This document shows positions 10,201 through 20,915 of a stretch of 64,000 bases of DNA, piece after piece. The position numbers were made by a program, and so were the translations under genes. This DNA is from Adiantum capillus-veneris (taxonomy: Eukaryota; Streptophyta; Polypodiopsida; Polypodiales; Pteridaceae): positions 58,268,268-58,332,267 of the forward strand of contig CM043944.1 in the NCBI GenBank assembly GCA_014529385.2, written 5' to 3'. Within the stretch, counting starts at the first letter, position 1; each line of letters starts with the position of its first letter. The notes beneath the pieces are model-generated. The model worked only from the letters and a program-made list of their open reading frames with translations. It was not told the DNA's origin and made no database searches.

Positions 10201-12177
10201 GGGTTATCTCTACCTGCAATATGACAAAATTCAGGGTTAAGAGACTTGATATACGCTATCCATCATAGCATGGCAATATCCGGAGTAGAGAAATTTGCAA
10301 TCATCCCTATCAGTGGCAAGAAATCTGTCTCTACCACAACAGAAGCTTCAATAAAGTATTCTTTATCGGTCCTTAGAGCAATAGCAATGCCCCAAAGTTC
10401 CTTCTTAACTTGTGGATATCCTCATTGATGAGCATTGAGAACCTTGGCTCCAAATCTCACTGCACACCTGTGTCCTTCAGCATCATCTTGACCTATAGCC
10501 CATCCTATACCTGTCGGGCTAGTGTCAACTGTTAAAATAACTGGCCTGTAGCATTTATAATCAACTTTCCTCAAGGTCGGAGCCTCAAGAAGCATCTTCT
10601 TTAATTTCTTAATAGCTTGTGTGTGAACTTCTTCCTAAACAAACCTCTTACCTTTTTGTAGCAATTGATACAGCATCTCTGCAACATGAGCAAAGTGTGG
10701 CAGTCAAATACGATAGAATACACACGCGCCTAAGAATCGATGAACCTCAGTAACTGAAGAACATGTGTCCTTGATCTTTTGGATTGCTTCAACTTTTGCA
10801 GGACTTGGCCTTCTTCCTTCAGAACTTCACATGTGCCCCACAATTAAGACCTCCTTAGCTCCAAAAGTCAATTTTTGACCTGAAAGTGTTAAGTTAGCTT
10901 CTTCAAGCCTTGATAATATAGCATCACAGTCATCAATATGTTGAGCAACAAACTGTCTTCACCCCCTCTGGTCTTTTGCTTCATCTTTTGAGCCTTCTTC
11001 ACAGCCCTTAATTGGTAGATCATCAATGAAAGGCATGGTAACATGGGGGATAAAGTCCCTTAATACCTTATTCATGCCGTTCATCATATGAGCTACTGAA
11101 TTAGTAGCACTCTGTGGTAGAGTGCACATCCTTACCAAACCAAGAGGAGTACGCATTGAAGTAAGATCCCTGCTCTCCAAAGCTAACTAGAATTAATCAT
11201 CTCTTGAATAAAGATCGCCCATGGAGTAAATAGATCTACCTGCAAAGGCCTCAGCAAATTCATCCACAATTGGGCCAGTACCCACATTGTGGATTGTTTC
11301 CTTGTTAACTGGTTGCATATCCTGAATGAACCTTAATGTACCATTTTTCTTCGGAACATTGAACCATTGATTAGAATACGGAGCACATGACGGCTCCAAA
11401 ATTACCATTTGAATCTTTTCATTAAGCAAATTGATAAGATTTGTCAAGTGAGCTTTAGGACACAAACTCCATGGCATGTGTGGAATAGTGAAAATAACCA
11501 TTGGTGAAACAACACTCGGATCCACACACCCTATCTCACTTGGCTCAAACGCGAAAGCTTTACCATGTTTTTTGAGCATACCTTGAAAACATTTGATCTC
11601 CTCTTCATTGAGGAAACTGGCTTCACCAACCTTCAGTTGCTGCAGTGTCTCCTTAGTAAACTTGTGCCCTATGTTCTTCGGATCTCTGAGTATAGGCTGT
11701 CGAGAAGCCTCTTTGATCATCCCATCACTTCCTTTTGGCAGCGGTGTAGGAACTGGCCTCACTTTCTTTGCAACACTCTTGTATTTGGTCTCTACCTGCG
11801 CTTCAATAGTTTCACCTGAATCATCTTCAACATGCATAAGGGCTTCATATGAACTTAACTCATCATACATGTCCATTGATGAACCTTGACCACTTAAGAT
11901 CCGCTTTGTAACCTGTTTTGCCTGATCTCTTCAAGCATTGACATAGTATCTTCATAAGATACCTCTTCAAAGACTCCTGAAATTACATCATCAGATTCAA
12001 GCACATCACAACCCTGCAATTCACTTTGAATACCCGAAACATACTGTTTTTCCCACTTTGGCAGATCATTAAATTTTTTGAAAGAGACCGAACCTTCAGA
12101 TGTTAACCCCAAAAACTCCAAAGAGAAAGCCTCTCTTTGTGAGAACTTCTCCTCACTTGTACCACCATAGTCCCGCT
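10200..12177 (-). pseudogene. Element B pol: reverse transcriptase and RNase H, degenerate
   Basis: The minus-strand pol frame starts in the -1 register relative to the gag-pro stop at 12178-12180, as in A. It is then broken into pieces (12121-11894, 11876-11193, 11180-10959 and degenerate remains to 10200). The N-terminal linker carries KWEKQYVSGIQ, matching A. Reverse transcriptase shows TLRFIQDMQPVNK, a damaged motif A (GDLYSRDD, where A has GDLYSGYDQ), TLPQSATNSVA and the catalytic FIDDLPIKG. RNase H is recognisable at about 10560-10260 (VDTSPTGIGWAIG, KELWGIA, ETDFLPL), followed by a TGA where A has the double TAG. Damage is a mix of small indels and transitions. Confidence 0.8.
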
Positions 12178-12706
12178 TTATAATGGAACTCCGAGAAAAT
12201 CCTGTGCAAACCTATGTTCTCTAAACTCCTTGCGTATCTTCGGCATTGGATGATCACGTAGAATGTTCTTATTCTAGCATGGTCAACACATACAGTTAAG
12301 AATTGCACTGCTTTCTTACCATCACGGCTCCGAACCCTGGCATAGGCCGAGTCATCATCCAACACTTTGGTTTCCATTCGCACAACCATAATGTATGGTT
12401 TCCCTAGAATTAAAGGATAAGAGGAATGCTCCTGTATAAACAAGTTTTTCTCATCACAGACATCCCCTACAATTACCTTAACATTGGCACATGCACCATA
12501 GAGGTCGCCTGGAAGCATATTGGCAGCTCGAATTCGCCAACCATGGTCCAAATCAATAGGCCATTTCCCCTTTTTGTGCAAGCTTTTAGCCATCAAATTG
12601 ATCTCTGATCCATGATCTATGAGTGCTAAGACTGGTTCTTCGATGTCGCCAGGCTTTACAACAGTTTTGGTTGTTGCTCTTGCCCAATGAGTCCTTGAAA
12701 AGTGAC
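12178..12706 (-). pseudogene. Element B protease (3' part of gag-pro), separated from gag by element C
   Basis: It continues B's gag-pro after the C insertion: SRTHWARATTKTVVKPGD, then LALIDHGSEIN with the Asp-His-Gly active site at 12609-12617 and LILGKPY at the flap/C-terminal position. A frameshift near 12290 moves the last residues to another frame, where they read FLGVPL and stop (TAA at 12178-12180), exactly as A's gag-pro ends in VPL-stop. GGATTTT at 12196-12202 is the counterpart of A's GGGTTTT slippery candidate. The upstream end of the gene lies 16 kb away at 29050. Confidence 0.82.
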
Positions 12707-13408
12707 TGTTAGCAGCTGGACACACCCTACGGAGAATGATTTCTAGGCGGAATATTATTTTTTGTAATTATTCTTTAATTGAGAAAAACCGACATTTCAC
12801 CTTTGTAAATAGTGGGGCTTACAAAAGCTTCTAGATTGTATCCCATTTTTGACATTTAGATTGAGTAGATGGTTAAATTGGAACATTAGGGTTTGAGATT
12901 GTAAGGTATTTATACCACTTTTGACCTTAATGAAAAAAACCTTTTGTCATTTTTAAAAAGTTTTGTCTGTGTGAGTGAGCGTACTGTGTACGAGAGAGAG
13001 TGAGAGTTTCATCTTGATGCTATGCACGCACCGCTGGTCGGAATCGAGTGCGGAGAAGTGCAGCGTGTTGCCCCCGACAAGAGCTATGCGCCAATACCTA
13101 CATTGCGGGTGTACGGTCTAGTTTTGCGAACTCAACCCACGAGCTACATCTGGTGATTCGGTGAGCATATGTTGTCTATTTTCGCATTTCAGTATATCCA
13201 CGCGTTCTCATTGAGTCGAGCTCACGTTAGGCACTTTAGTTTTTTGAAACGATGACCTGTAAATTTTGACCAGACATCCTACGTGATTTTGCACCAAGTG
13301 ATTAGGGTTGGGATTTTGGTTCATGGACCTTAGGGAGAGCGACCTATTGGTGTTAGTAGGGTCTCCTTCAAGTTTTGTGGCGTTTCGAGAATGTTTGATG
13401 GGTATTTG
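12707..13408 (+). repeat. Element C 5' LTR, left part (702 bp)
   Basis: It starts TGTTAGCAGCTGGACACACC immediately after GTGAC. The part from about 13001 on matches 28411-28819 of the 3' LTR almost base for base. It is interrupted at ATTTG (13404-13408) by Copia D and continues at 18955. Total LTR length is about 927 bp. Confidence 0.88.
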
Positions 13409-14174
13409 TGTTAAGTATGGAGCGTGATTTACCCTTGTAATTTTTTGTGGTAAAAGCGCACATTTGTAAGGCCCCCATTATGAGGAGAAGCCATTGTGCG
13501 TGAAGGAAAATCGCTCGCCGGAAACCAAAATTTTCACGGCCAAAAATCAGGGGCAACTTTAGGGGCCTTGGGGGCGGAAGCCCCCGAGACTTTTTTTTCC
13601 CTCGCTGGAATATTATGGCCAGACGGTGGCCGAAAAGTGGTCGGAAAACAACCGTCGGTTGGCCGGTGGCCGGTAGTCAATGGCCGGTGGCCGGTGGTCG
13701 GAAGTCAATGGCCGGTGGGGCCGGTGGCCGAATTCAAAAGCGGACTTGTCTTCTCAAGGGCGGCCACACATGGGCGGATTAGAGGGTCCGATTTGGACTT
13801 ATCTACACAAGGGCAGCTACACATGGCTGCCTCTCATGAGAGAGGGAAGCCCTTTTGGCCTATAAAAGGAGACCATTTCTACACACATTTTATAGTGTGA
13901 AGTTGATGCAACAAGGTGAGTGTGAGGTGGTGAGAGTGAAGCAAGGCGGGAGCTCCATTAAGGGTATAATCCCTTTGTAAACTACTTCTTGTTTTGAAGT
14001 ACTAAAGCCACTGAATGGCTGCTTTCACGTGGACGTAGCCCACATTGGGTGAACCACGTATATCGTGTGTACTCTCTCTCTCTCTCTACTCTATAATCTC
14101 GTGTATATAAATCTGTGTCTCTCCATTAAGTAATCTACTCAATTATCTATTTAGCTACGTCTTATTTCCTAACA
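13409..14174 (+). repeat. Element D 5' LTR
   Basis: 766 bp, TGTTAAGTATGG...TTTCCTAACA. It holds a TATA box, a GC-rich hairpin (GGGGGC-GGAA-GCCCCC near 13570), imperfect tandem repeats of TGGCCGG (about 13650-13730) and a CT microsatellite (about 14073-14090). Confidence 0.95.
13861..13868 (+). promoter_or_regulatory. TATA box of element D 5' LTR
   Basis: TATAAAAG lies about 310 bases before the LTR end, a normal place for a Copia promoter. The same position in the 3' LTR reads TATAAACG (18637-18644), so the two promoters have begun to differ. Confidence 0.6.
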
Positions 14175-14177
14175 AAC

Positions 14178-14189
14178 TGGTATCAGAGC
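14178..14189 (+). other. Element D primer-binding site (initiator tRNA-Met)
   Basis: TGGTATCAGAGC three bases after the 5' LTR is the standard plant Copia site complementary to the 3' end of initiator tRNA-Met. It primes minus-strand synthesis. Confidence 0.95.
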
Positions 14190-14248
14190 AAGGTTTGCTC
14201 GTAGCTAAATTATCTCAAGGAAAGGATTCCTTGAATTGAGTGGGAGTT

Positions 14249-17200
14249 ATGACGGAGGAAGGGAAACTCAAGATTGAGAAGTTCAACGGAAAAAACTACC
14301 AACATTGGAAGATGCAGATTGAAGACTATCTCTACCAGAAGGACCTCTATTTGCCACTAGGCGGTCTTGCGAAGAAGCCCGGAACAATGACAGATGAAGC
14401 ATGGATTGTCCTTGATCGAAAGGCACTGGGAACAATCCGGTTAAGCTTGGCATCAGCGGTGGCCTTCAATGTTTCGGACATGAAGACCACGGAGGACTTG
14501 ATGAAGTCACTTGATCACTTCAACGAGAAACCATCGGCATCCAATAAGGTATTTCTTATGAAGCGCTTGTTCAATCTAAAGATGGCAAAGAATGGTTTAG
14601 TTGCAGAACACCTAAATGACTTTAACACAAACATAAGTCAACTTGGATCGGTGAAAATCAATCTCGATGACGAAGTGCAAGCTCTTCTTATACTATCATC
14701 TCTACCGGATAGTTGGGACAGCCTTGTGATGGCTGTAAGTAATTCTATTTCTGGCACAAATACTCTTAAGTTTGATGATATTGTGGGTGTTCTCCTAAGC
14801 GAGGAGATACGAAGGAGAAGCACAGGAGAATCATCAAGTGCTGCATTGTCAGTGGAAACAAGAGGAAGGCCTAAAGAGAGGTTCAAAAACCAAAAGGGTC
14901 GTGATCGCTCAAGGCGGAGCAAGTCACGCACAAAGTCAGTTCTTGAATGTTGGAACTGCGGCAAGAAGGGCCACGTCAAGAAGGATTGCTGGTCCAAGAA
15001 GAAGAAGGAGACAGAGTCTCAAGACAACAAGCCAACATCGGAGGCCAATGTGGCAGGTAAAGTAGAGCAAGATGCTCTAATTCTCTCATTAGACAATGTG
15101 TCTAATTCTTGGATAGTAGATTTCGGGGCTTCATTCCATGCGACACCACACAAGCAACATTTCCAAGACTACACCAAAGGTAATTTTCGGTATTTATACT
15201 TAGGAGATGATGAAGCTTGTGAGATTGTCGGCAAAGGTACAGTTTTTGTCAAAACTGCTAACGGAAATGAATGGAAGCTTAAAGATGTTAGGCATGTTCC
15301 TTCTCTTCGCAAAAATTTGATCTCTACAGGACAATTGGACGATGAAGGTCACAACATTGCATTCGGAAACAAACGGTGGAAGATCTCAAAGGGATCTTTG
15401 GTGGTTCCCAAGGGAGAAAAAGTCAGTACACTTTACTTGTGTACTATTAGCACGCAACCTTCAGCTTGTGCAGCAACTACAGAAGTTGACAGTGCGGTGT
15501 GGCACTACCGGCTTGGGCATATGAGTGCCAAAGGAATGCAAATCCTTCAAACAAAGAAGCTTCTACCAGGTTTGAAAGAAGTGGACTTAGAGTTCTGTGA
15601 AGATTGTGTTTATGGTAAACAAAAGAGGGTAAAATTTCAAAAATCAGGAAATGAAAGAAAAAATAAAAAACTTGAGTTGGTTTATTTTGATGTTTGGGGT
15701 CCTGCAAGTACACCATCACTTGGTGGCTCATTGTACTATGTAACATTCATAGACGATGCGACTAGAAAAACATGGGTTTATGTCATGAAGAATAAATCCG
15801 ATGAATTTTCCATATTTCAAAGGTGGAAAGCCTTTGTGGAGAATGAAACAGGTACCAAGGTTAAATGCCTCAGATCCGACAATGGAGGCGAATATTGCAG
15901 CCAAGCTTTTGAAAGCTTTTGTGCTAGCAATGGCATTCGGAGGCAAAGGACAACCCCAAGGACATCTCAACAAAATGGGATTTCGGAAAGGATGAACAGG
16001 ACAATCATGGAGCGAGCACGAAGCATGCGGCTACATGCAGGCCTACCGCTTGAGCTTTGGGCGGAAGCTGTAAGTACGTCTGTGTACTTAATCAATCGGT
16101 CAACCTCAACGGCATTGGATGGGGAGTTCCAGAAGAGGCATGGACAGGTAAACCGGTGAATTATGCATTTCTCAAAGTGTTTGGGTGTGAGGCTTTCATG
16201 CACATTGATAGAAGCCTAAGATCAAAGCTAGATGCAAAGTCCAAAAAGTGTTTCTTCATTGGCTATGGAGAAGGTGACTTTGGGTATCGCCTATGGAATC
16301 CTGAAGATGGTAAAATCTTAAGGAGTAGGGATGTAATTTTTAATGAACAAAATATGTACAAAGATTACTTGGAAAGAAAACAAACAAAAGAAACAGGTGA
16401 TGAGTACATGGAGCTTGAGGACGGTGAAGACTCAAGGACTGCAAACGATGACAATGTGCAACAACGTCAACCAAATGAGGAGCCTCAACCTATTCCCTGA
16501 AGATCTACAAGAGTAAGTAGGCCTCCAGAAAGGTTTGTTCCTTCCTTGAACCATCTCTTGATCTCAGATTCTGGAGAGCCGGAATCATACGAAGAAGCTA
16601 TGCAACATGAATCCAAAGAAGAATGGACGAAGAGCATACAAGTGGAGATGGACTCACTACATCGCAACCAAACATGGGAATTGGTTGAGTTGCCTAAAGG
16701 TAAGCGGGCACTTCAAAACAAATGGGTGTACAAGGTGAAGGAAGAAGAAGGTGGGAAGAAAAGGTACAAGTCTAGGCTTGTGGTAAAAGGGTTTTCTCAA
16801 AAGAAAGGTATTGACTTCAATGAAATATTTTCTCCTGTTGTAAAAATGAACTCAATTAGGCTTGTCTTAAGCCTTGTGGCTGCTCATGATCTAAATCTCA
16901 AGAAAATGGATGTAAATACGGCATTCCCTCACGGTGACTTAGAGGAGGAAATCTACATGCTTCAACCAAAGGGGTATGAAGTAAAAGGTAAGGAGAAAAT
17001 GGTTTGCAGATTAAAGAAGAGCTTGTATGGTTTAAAGCAAGCATCAAGACAATGGTACTTGAAGTTTGATCGATGGATGTTGGATCATGGATTCACAAGA
17101 TGCAACTCGGATCATTCCGTCTACACGAAGAATTTGGGAGATGGGAAATTCATCATCCTAATGTTGTATGTTGATGACATGTTGATTGCAAGTGCTAACA

Positions 17201-18129
17201 TGCAGGACATCAAAGACCTAAAAGAGGAGCTGTCTAAATCTTTTTCAATGAAAGATTTAGGTGCTGCAAAGAGGATACTTGGTATGAAAATATCAAGGGA
17301 CAGGACGAAGAAGACAATAAAGCTATCTCAAGAAGATTACATCAAGAAGGTACTAGAAAGGTTTGCAATGCAAAATGAAAAACCAGTTTCTACACCTTTG
17401 GCTGGTCACTTTAAACTAACAAAGGATATATGTCCAAAGACACAAGAGGAGATAGCCTATATGTCTAAAGCTCCATATGCTGCAGCGGTAGGTTCTCTAA
17501 TGTATGCTATGGTCTGGACAAGGCCAAACATTTCACATGCAGTGGGAGTTGTAAGTAGGTTCATGCACAACCCAGGTAAAGAACACTGGCAAGCTGTGAA
17601 GTGGATACTTAGCTATCTAAAAGGGACAACAACAAATGCTTTGTATTTTGGAGGAACTGATATTTTTCTAGAAGGGTATGCTGATGCAGATATGGCAGGT
17701 GACAAAGATACTCGAAGGAGCACTACTGGCTATGTGTTCATGGTTGGAGGCACAACAGTAAGCTGGGCTTCAAAGCTGCAGAAAGTGGTCTCACTTTCTA
17801 CCATGGAAGCAGAGTATGTAGCAATGACGGAGGCAAGCAAAGAAATTATGTGGCTTCACAGATTCTTAGAAGAGCTTGGATTCAAACAAGACAATTGTGT
17901 CTCGTACAGTGATAGCCAAAGCGCTATCCATCTTGCAAAGAACTCAGCCTTTCATTCAAGGACAAAGCACATTGAGGTGAGATATCACTTCATACGCACT
18001 CTTTTGGAAGAGGGACAACTAAAGCTAGGAAAGGTGCATACAAGTGAAAATCCTGCAGACATGTTTACAAAGGTGGTCAACAAGGAGAAGTTGAGCTTTT
18101 TCTCATCTTCAATCGGCATTCAAGGATAA
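14249..18129 (+). pseudogene. Element D gag-pol polyprotein, one frameshift, one stop and a mutated protease site
   Basis: The start is the ATG at 14249. The frame is also open to GTG at 14240, but MTEEGKLKIEKFNG fits Copia gag starts. Gag carries the knuckle CWNCGKKGHVKKDC from residue 234. Protease: Asp-Phe-Gly-Ala at 15119-15130 where the family has Asp-Ser-Gly-Ala, a probable inactivating C-to-T change. Integrase: HYRLGH...CEDC zinc site, then YFDVWGP, RSDNGGEY and NGISERMN (intact triad). A 1-base deletion in a G run near 16120 shifts the frame, which then reads on to 18129 apart from TGA at 16498-16500 (from CGA). Reverse transcriptase has YVDD at 17167-17178. RNase H has ADADMAGD, MEAEY and YSDSQSA. 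It ends before the polypurine tract. Confidence 0.95.
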
Positions 18130-18178
18130 GAAGCCAGAATGGAAAGTAGTCACAGGTTTGGTTTGGAGATCAGTCTCC

Positions 18179-18189
18179 AAGTGGGAGAT
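18179..18189 (+). other. Element D polypurine tract
   Basis: AAGTGGGAGAT directly precedes the 3' LTR start TGTTAAG, the usual position and composition for Copia plus-strand priming. Confidence 0.85.
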
Positions 18190-18826
18190 TGTTAAGTATG
18201 GAGCCTGATTTGCCCTTGTAATTTTCTATGGTAAAAGCGCACATTTGTAAGTCCCCCATTATGAGGAGAAGCCATCGTGCGTGAAGGAAAATCACTCGCC
18301 GGAAACCAAAATTTTCACGGCTAAAATCAGGGGCAACTTTAGGGGCCTCGGGGGCGGAAGCCCCCGAGACTTTTTTTCCCTCACCGGAATATTCCTTTTT
18401 GCCGGAATATTATGGCCGGACGGTGGCCGAAAAGTGGTCCGAAAACAACTGTCGATTGGCCGGTGGACGGTGGCCGGAAGTCAATGGCCGGTGGGGCCGG
18501 TGGCCGAATTCAAAAGTGGACTTGTCTTCTCAAGGGCAGCCACACATGGGCGGATTGGAGGGTCCGATTTGGAGTTATCTACACAAGGGCGGCTACACAT
18601 GGCTGCCTCTCATAAGAGAGGGAAGCCCTTTTGGCCTATAAACGGAGGCCATTTCTACACACATTTTATAGTGTGAAGTTGATGTAACAAGGTGAGTGTG
18701 AGGTGGTGATAGTGAAGCAAGGTGGGAGCTCCATTAAGGGTATAATCCCTTTGTAAACTACTTCTTGTTTTGAATGGCTACTTTCCCGTGGACGTAGCCC
18801 ACATTGGGCGAACCACGTATATCGTG

Positions 18827-18865
<39 letters not shown>

Positions 18866-18949
18866 CTATAATCTCGTGTATGTAAATCTGTGTCTCTCCA
18901 TTAAGTAATATACTCAATTATCTATTTAGCTACGTCTTATTTCCTAACA
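18190..18949 (+). repeat. Element D 3' LTR
   Basis: 760 bp, TGTTAAGTATGG...TTTCCTAACA, followed by the duplication ATTTG. It differs from the 5' LTR by the longer CT tract (about 18831-18861), an extra GCCGGAATAT block near 18390-18410, loss of a CACTGAATGG segment near 18770 and scattered substitutions. Confidence 0.95.
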
Positions 18950-18954
18950 ATTTG

Positions 18955-19179
18955 GCTCTTGAAAGCGTTGTAGGAAATCTCTTCTTATGCAGTCCTGAAG
19001 GATGTAGCTTAGACATTGGGTAGAGACCTCTGTAGGAAGTAGTCGAGAGTCGGTCGAGTGTAGGTTGACACCCTATGCTTGCTTCCACGCACTTGCGGGT
19101 CGAGCTTTGTCCTTAGCTGACAAATCTTGTTAGGTGAGTTCTCGCTGTGCTGACGTTCCTCGTGGCGTATCCGCCAGCA
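18955..19179 (+). repeat. Element C 5' LTR, right part (225 bp)
   Basis: It continues C's LTR after Copia D and is homologous to 28820-29044. It ends ...CCGCCAGCA directly before the primer-binding site (the 3' LTR ends ...TCGCCAACA). Confidence 0.88.
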
Positions 19180-19180
19180 T

Positions 19181-19197
19181 TGGCGCCATTGCTGGGG
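19181..19197 (+). other. Element C primer-binding site (tRNA-Asp type)
   Basis: TGGCGCCATTGCTGGGG, one base after the LTR, matches the complement of the plant tRNA-Asp 3' end with two mismatches. This site type is typical of non-chromoviral plant Gypsy elements such as Athila and Tat relatives. Confidence 0.8.
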
Positions 19198-20915
19198 ATG
19201 AAAACCCTAGGTAGGTGACCGAGACTAGTCCTTGAGAATAGGGATTCTCTGGCTTGCCAGAGTCTCGTTTTACATTTAGATAGGAGCAGAGGGAGGAGGA
19301 CTGTCTAGGTCTTAGGAGGAGTCTAGGGAGCGAGTGTCTGGCCTAGATCCTTCGACTTAGGTAGACTTAGATAGTTTTAGGTATTAGTTGAGTTGTAGTG
19401 TAGAGAGTCGGAGTTGGAGTGGTAGAGGCGGTGGAAGGAGAGCTTGAGAGTCCAGAGAGACCAGGAAGCAACCGAGATACCAATATCACCATCTCACATG
19501 ATGAGTAGGAGTAGGGTAAGTAGGACATCATGATTTATGATCTCGAGCACTTCATGCATGTTATACTTGTTGTTATGTTCATCACAAGGTTGTAAAAGAT
19601 GGAAAAGAGTGTTTAGAAGCTGAAGTGAAGTTCAAAAGTTTTTGTGAGTGTTTCTGATAGAGCTGGAGAGCATCAGGAGTACTTCTGTCAGGAAACAATT
19701 AAATTTTAAGCCAGGAGACATCCTACGCGTAGGATGTCTACAGGGTGATCTGGTGGAAATTTTGAAATTCTGAGTTGACCAGTGTGTTTAGAAGGTAGGT
19801 TTTACCCTATTTTCACCTGGAAAGTGGAAGTTTGACTATATCTTGATAGGATAAGGCCAAGTAGAAAGGAAATTGCCAGACATCCTACCCCAATTGTGCC
19901 AAGGAATTATTTTAAGACCAAAACCATAGGATGTCTATATGAGCATGATCTGCATGATTTATTGAGTGCCTGAGAAAGGTTTCATCTCAATTGGGTGAGA
20001 ATTGGGTTTTAAACAGACTTTAGCATTTTTTACTGAAAAGGGCTAGAATAGCTAAAATTGGGGTCTTTTGAAATCCAAACTAAAATCTAAGCATAGCACT
20101 GGGTTGCTGACATCAAGGGGAAGTTTTGGCTCAAGTTTGGGGTCAAACAATCCATATAGACATCCTACACGTAGGATGTGTTCTATGTGATTTAGCACTC
20201 CAAACCTAATTTTGAGCATACCAAAGTGATAAGAACCTTAACTGACTGTAGGCATAGTAGGGTGTTGTATAGCTTGAGGCAAGCCTCCTAGTAAATTTTG
20301 GTCCAAATTGGAGTTGATTTGACTGGTCAGACCAACATCAGGCTGCTGGAATAGATTTCTGATCAATTGACCAGCTTGTGGGTGTCCAAATCAAAAAGTA
20401 AAAACAGTTGTGGATCACTCAGCACATCAAGGGGAATCCATAGTGCAAACTCCAGGAAAAACAGAGCAGATAGACATCCTACGTGTAGGATGTCTACAGG
20501 GGCTTAGTGAAGACAAAAGTTGACAGAGGAAATAGAGTGATGTTCCTATTGACTTAAGAATTCCAGAACTTCTTTCAGAAGTGAATTTAGACCTTGTTTG
20601 ACCTTTTGATGGAGCAAAGATGGAATTAAGACTTTCCCGGTACATTGACCAACATCCGAGGGAAGTATAGTTCTAGATTAGTAGACCTAATCAAGAACAT
20701 TCGAAGTGTATAAAATACAGTAGTGATTGAGGTTAACCCTCCAGTTATACCAATCATTACTAAGACCACCTCTAGCGGTTAAATGCTTTGATTCGATTGT
20801 CGAAATTAAACGCTTGTGTACAGGTATATTCAGTGGAAAAGCAAGAAGTTGTGCCGAGACTGATCCTTTACCAGGTGAGTGGTTGGATTTGTGATAAATT
20901 GCATTGCTAAGTTTG
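19198..20915 (+). other. Element C untranslated leader with recurring palindromes
   Basis: About 1.7 kb without a long open frame. The half-site AGACATCCTACG recurs. It forms a perfect 24-bp palindrome at 19716-19739, a 26-bp hairpin with 12-bp arms at 20471-20496 and a shorter one at 20161-20178. It also occurs as single arms near 19877 and 19927. The same half-site is present in C's LTR (13271 and 28682). Such structures in a retroelement leader could act in RNA dimerisation or packaging or as regulatory sites. This role is inference. Confidence 0.7.

Larger units (their letters stand above)
13409..18949 (+). mobile_element. Element D: near-intact Ty1/Copia retrotransposon (TNT1/Tork-like), nested in C's LTR
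   Basis: 5541 bp with LTRs of 766 and 760 bp that begin TGTTA and end TAACA, flanked by ATTTG (13404-13408, 18950-18954). The empty target survives in C's 3' LTR (28815-28819), proving both borders. It has an initiator-tRNA-Met PBS, one long gag-pol frame in Copia order (gag, protease, integrase, RT, RNase H) and a polypurine tract. LTR differences are mostly small indels: a CT run (longer in the 3' LTR), a duplicated GCCGGAATAT block in the 3' LTR and a missing CACTGAATGG stretch. It is the youngest insertion in the nest. Confidence 0.95.

Noticed and set aside
13640-13735. TGGCCGG tandem words in D's LTR as a separate satellite
   Set aside because: Present in both LTRs as an integral part of them. 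Short and imperfect.
14240-14248. Earlier start of D's polyprotein at 14240
   Set aside because: That codon is GTG. The ATG at 14249 gives the usual Copia gag N-terminus.
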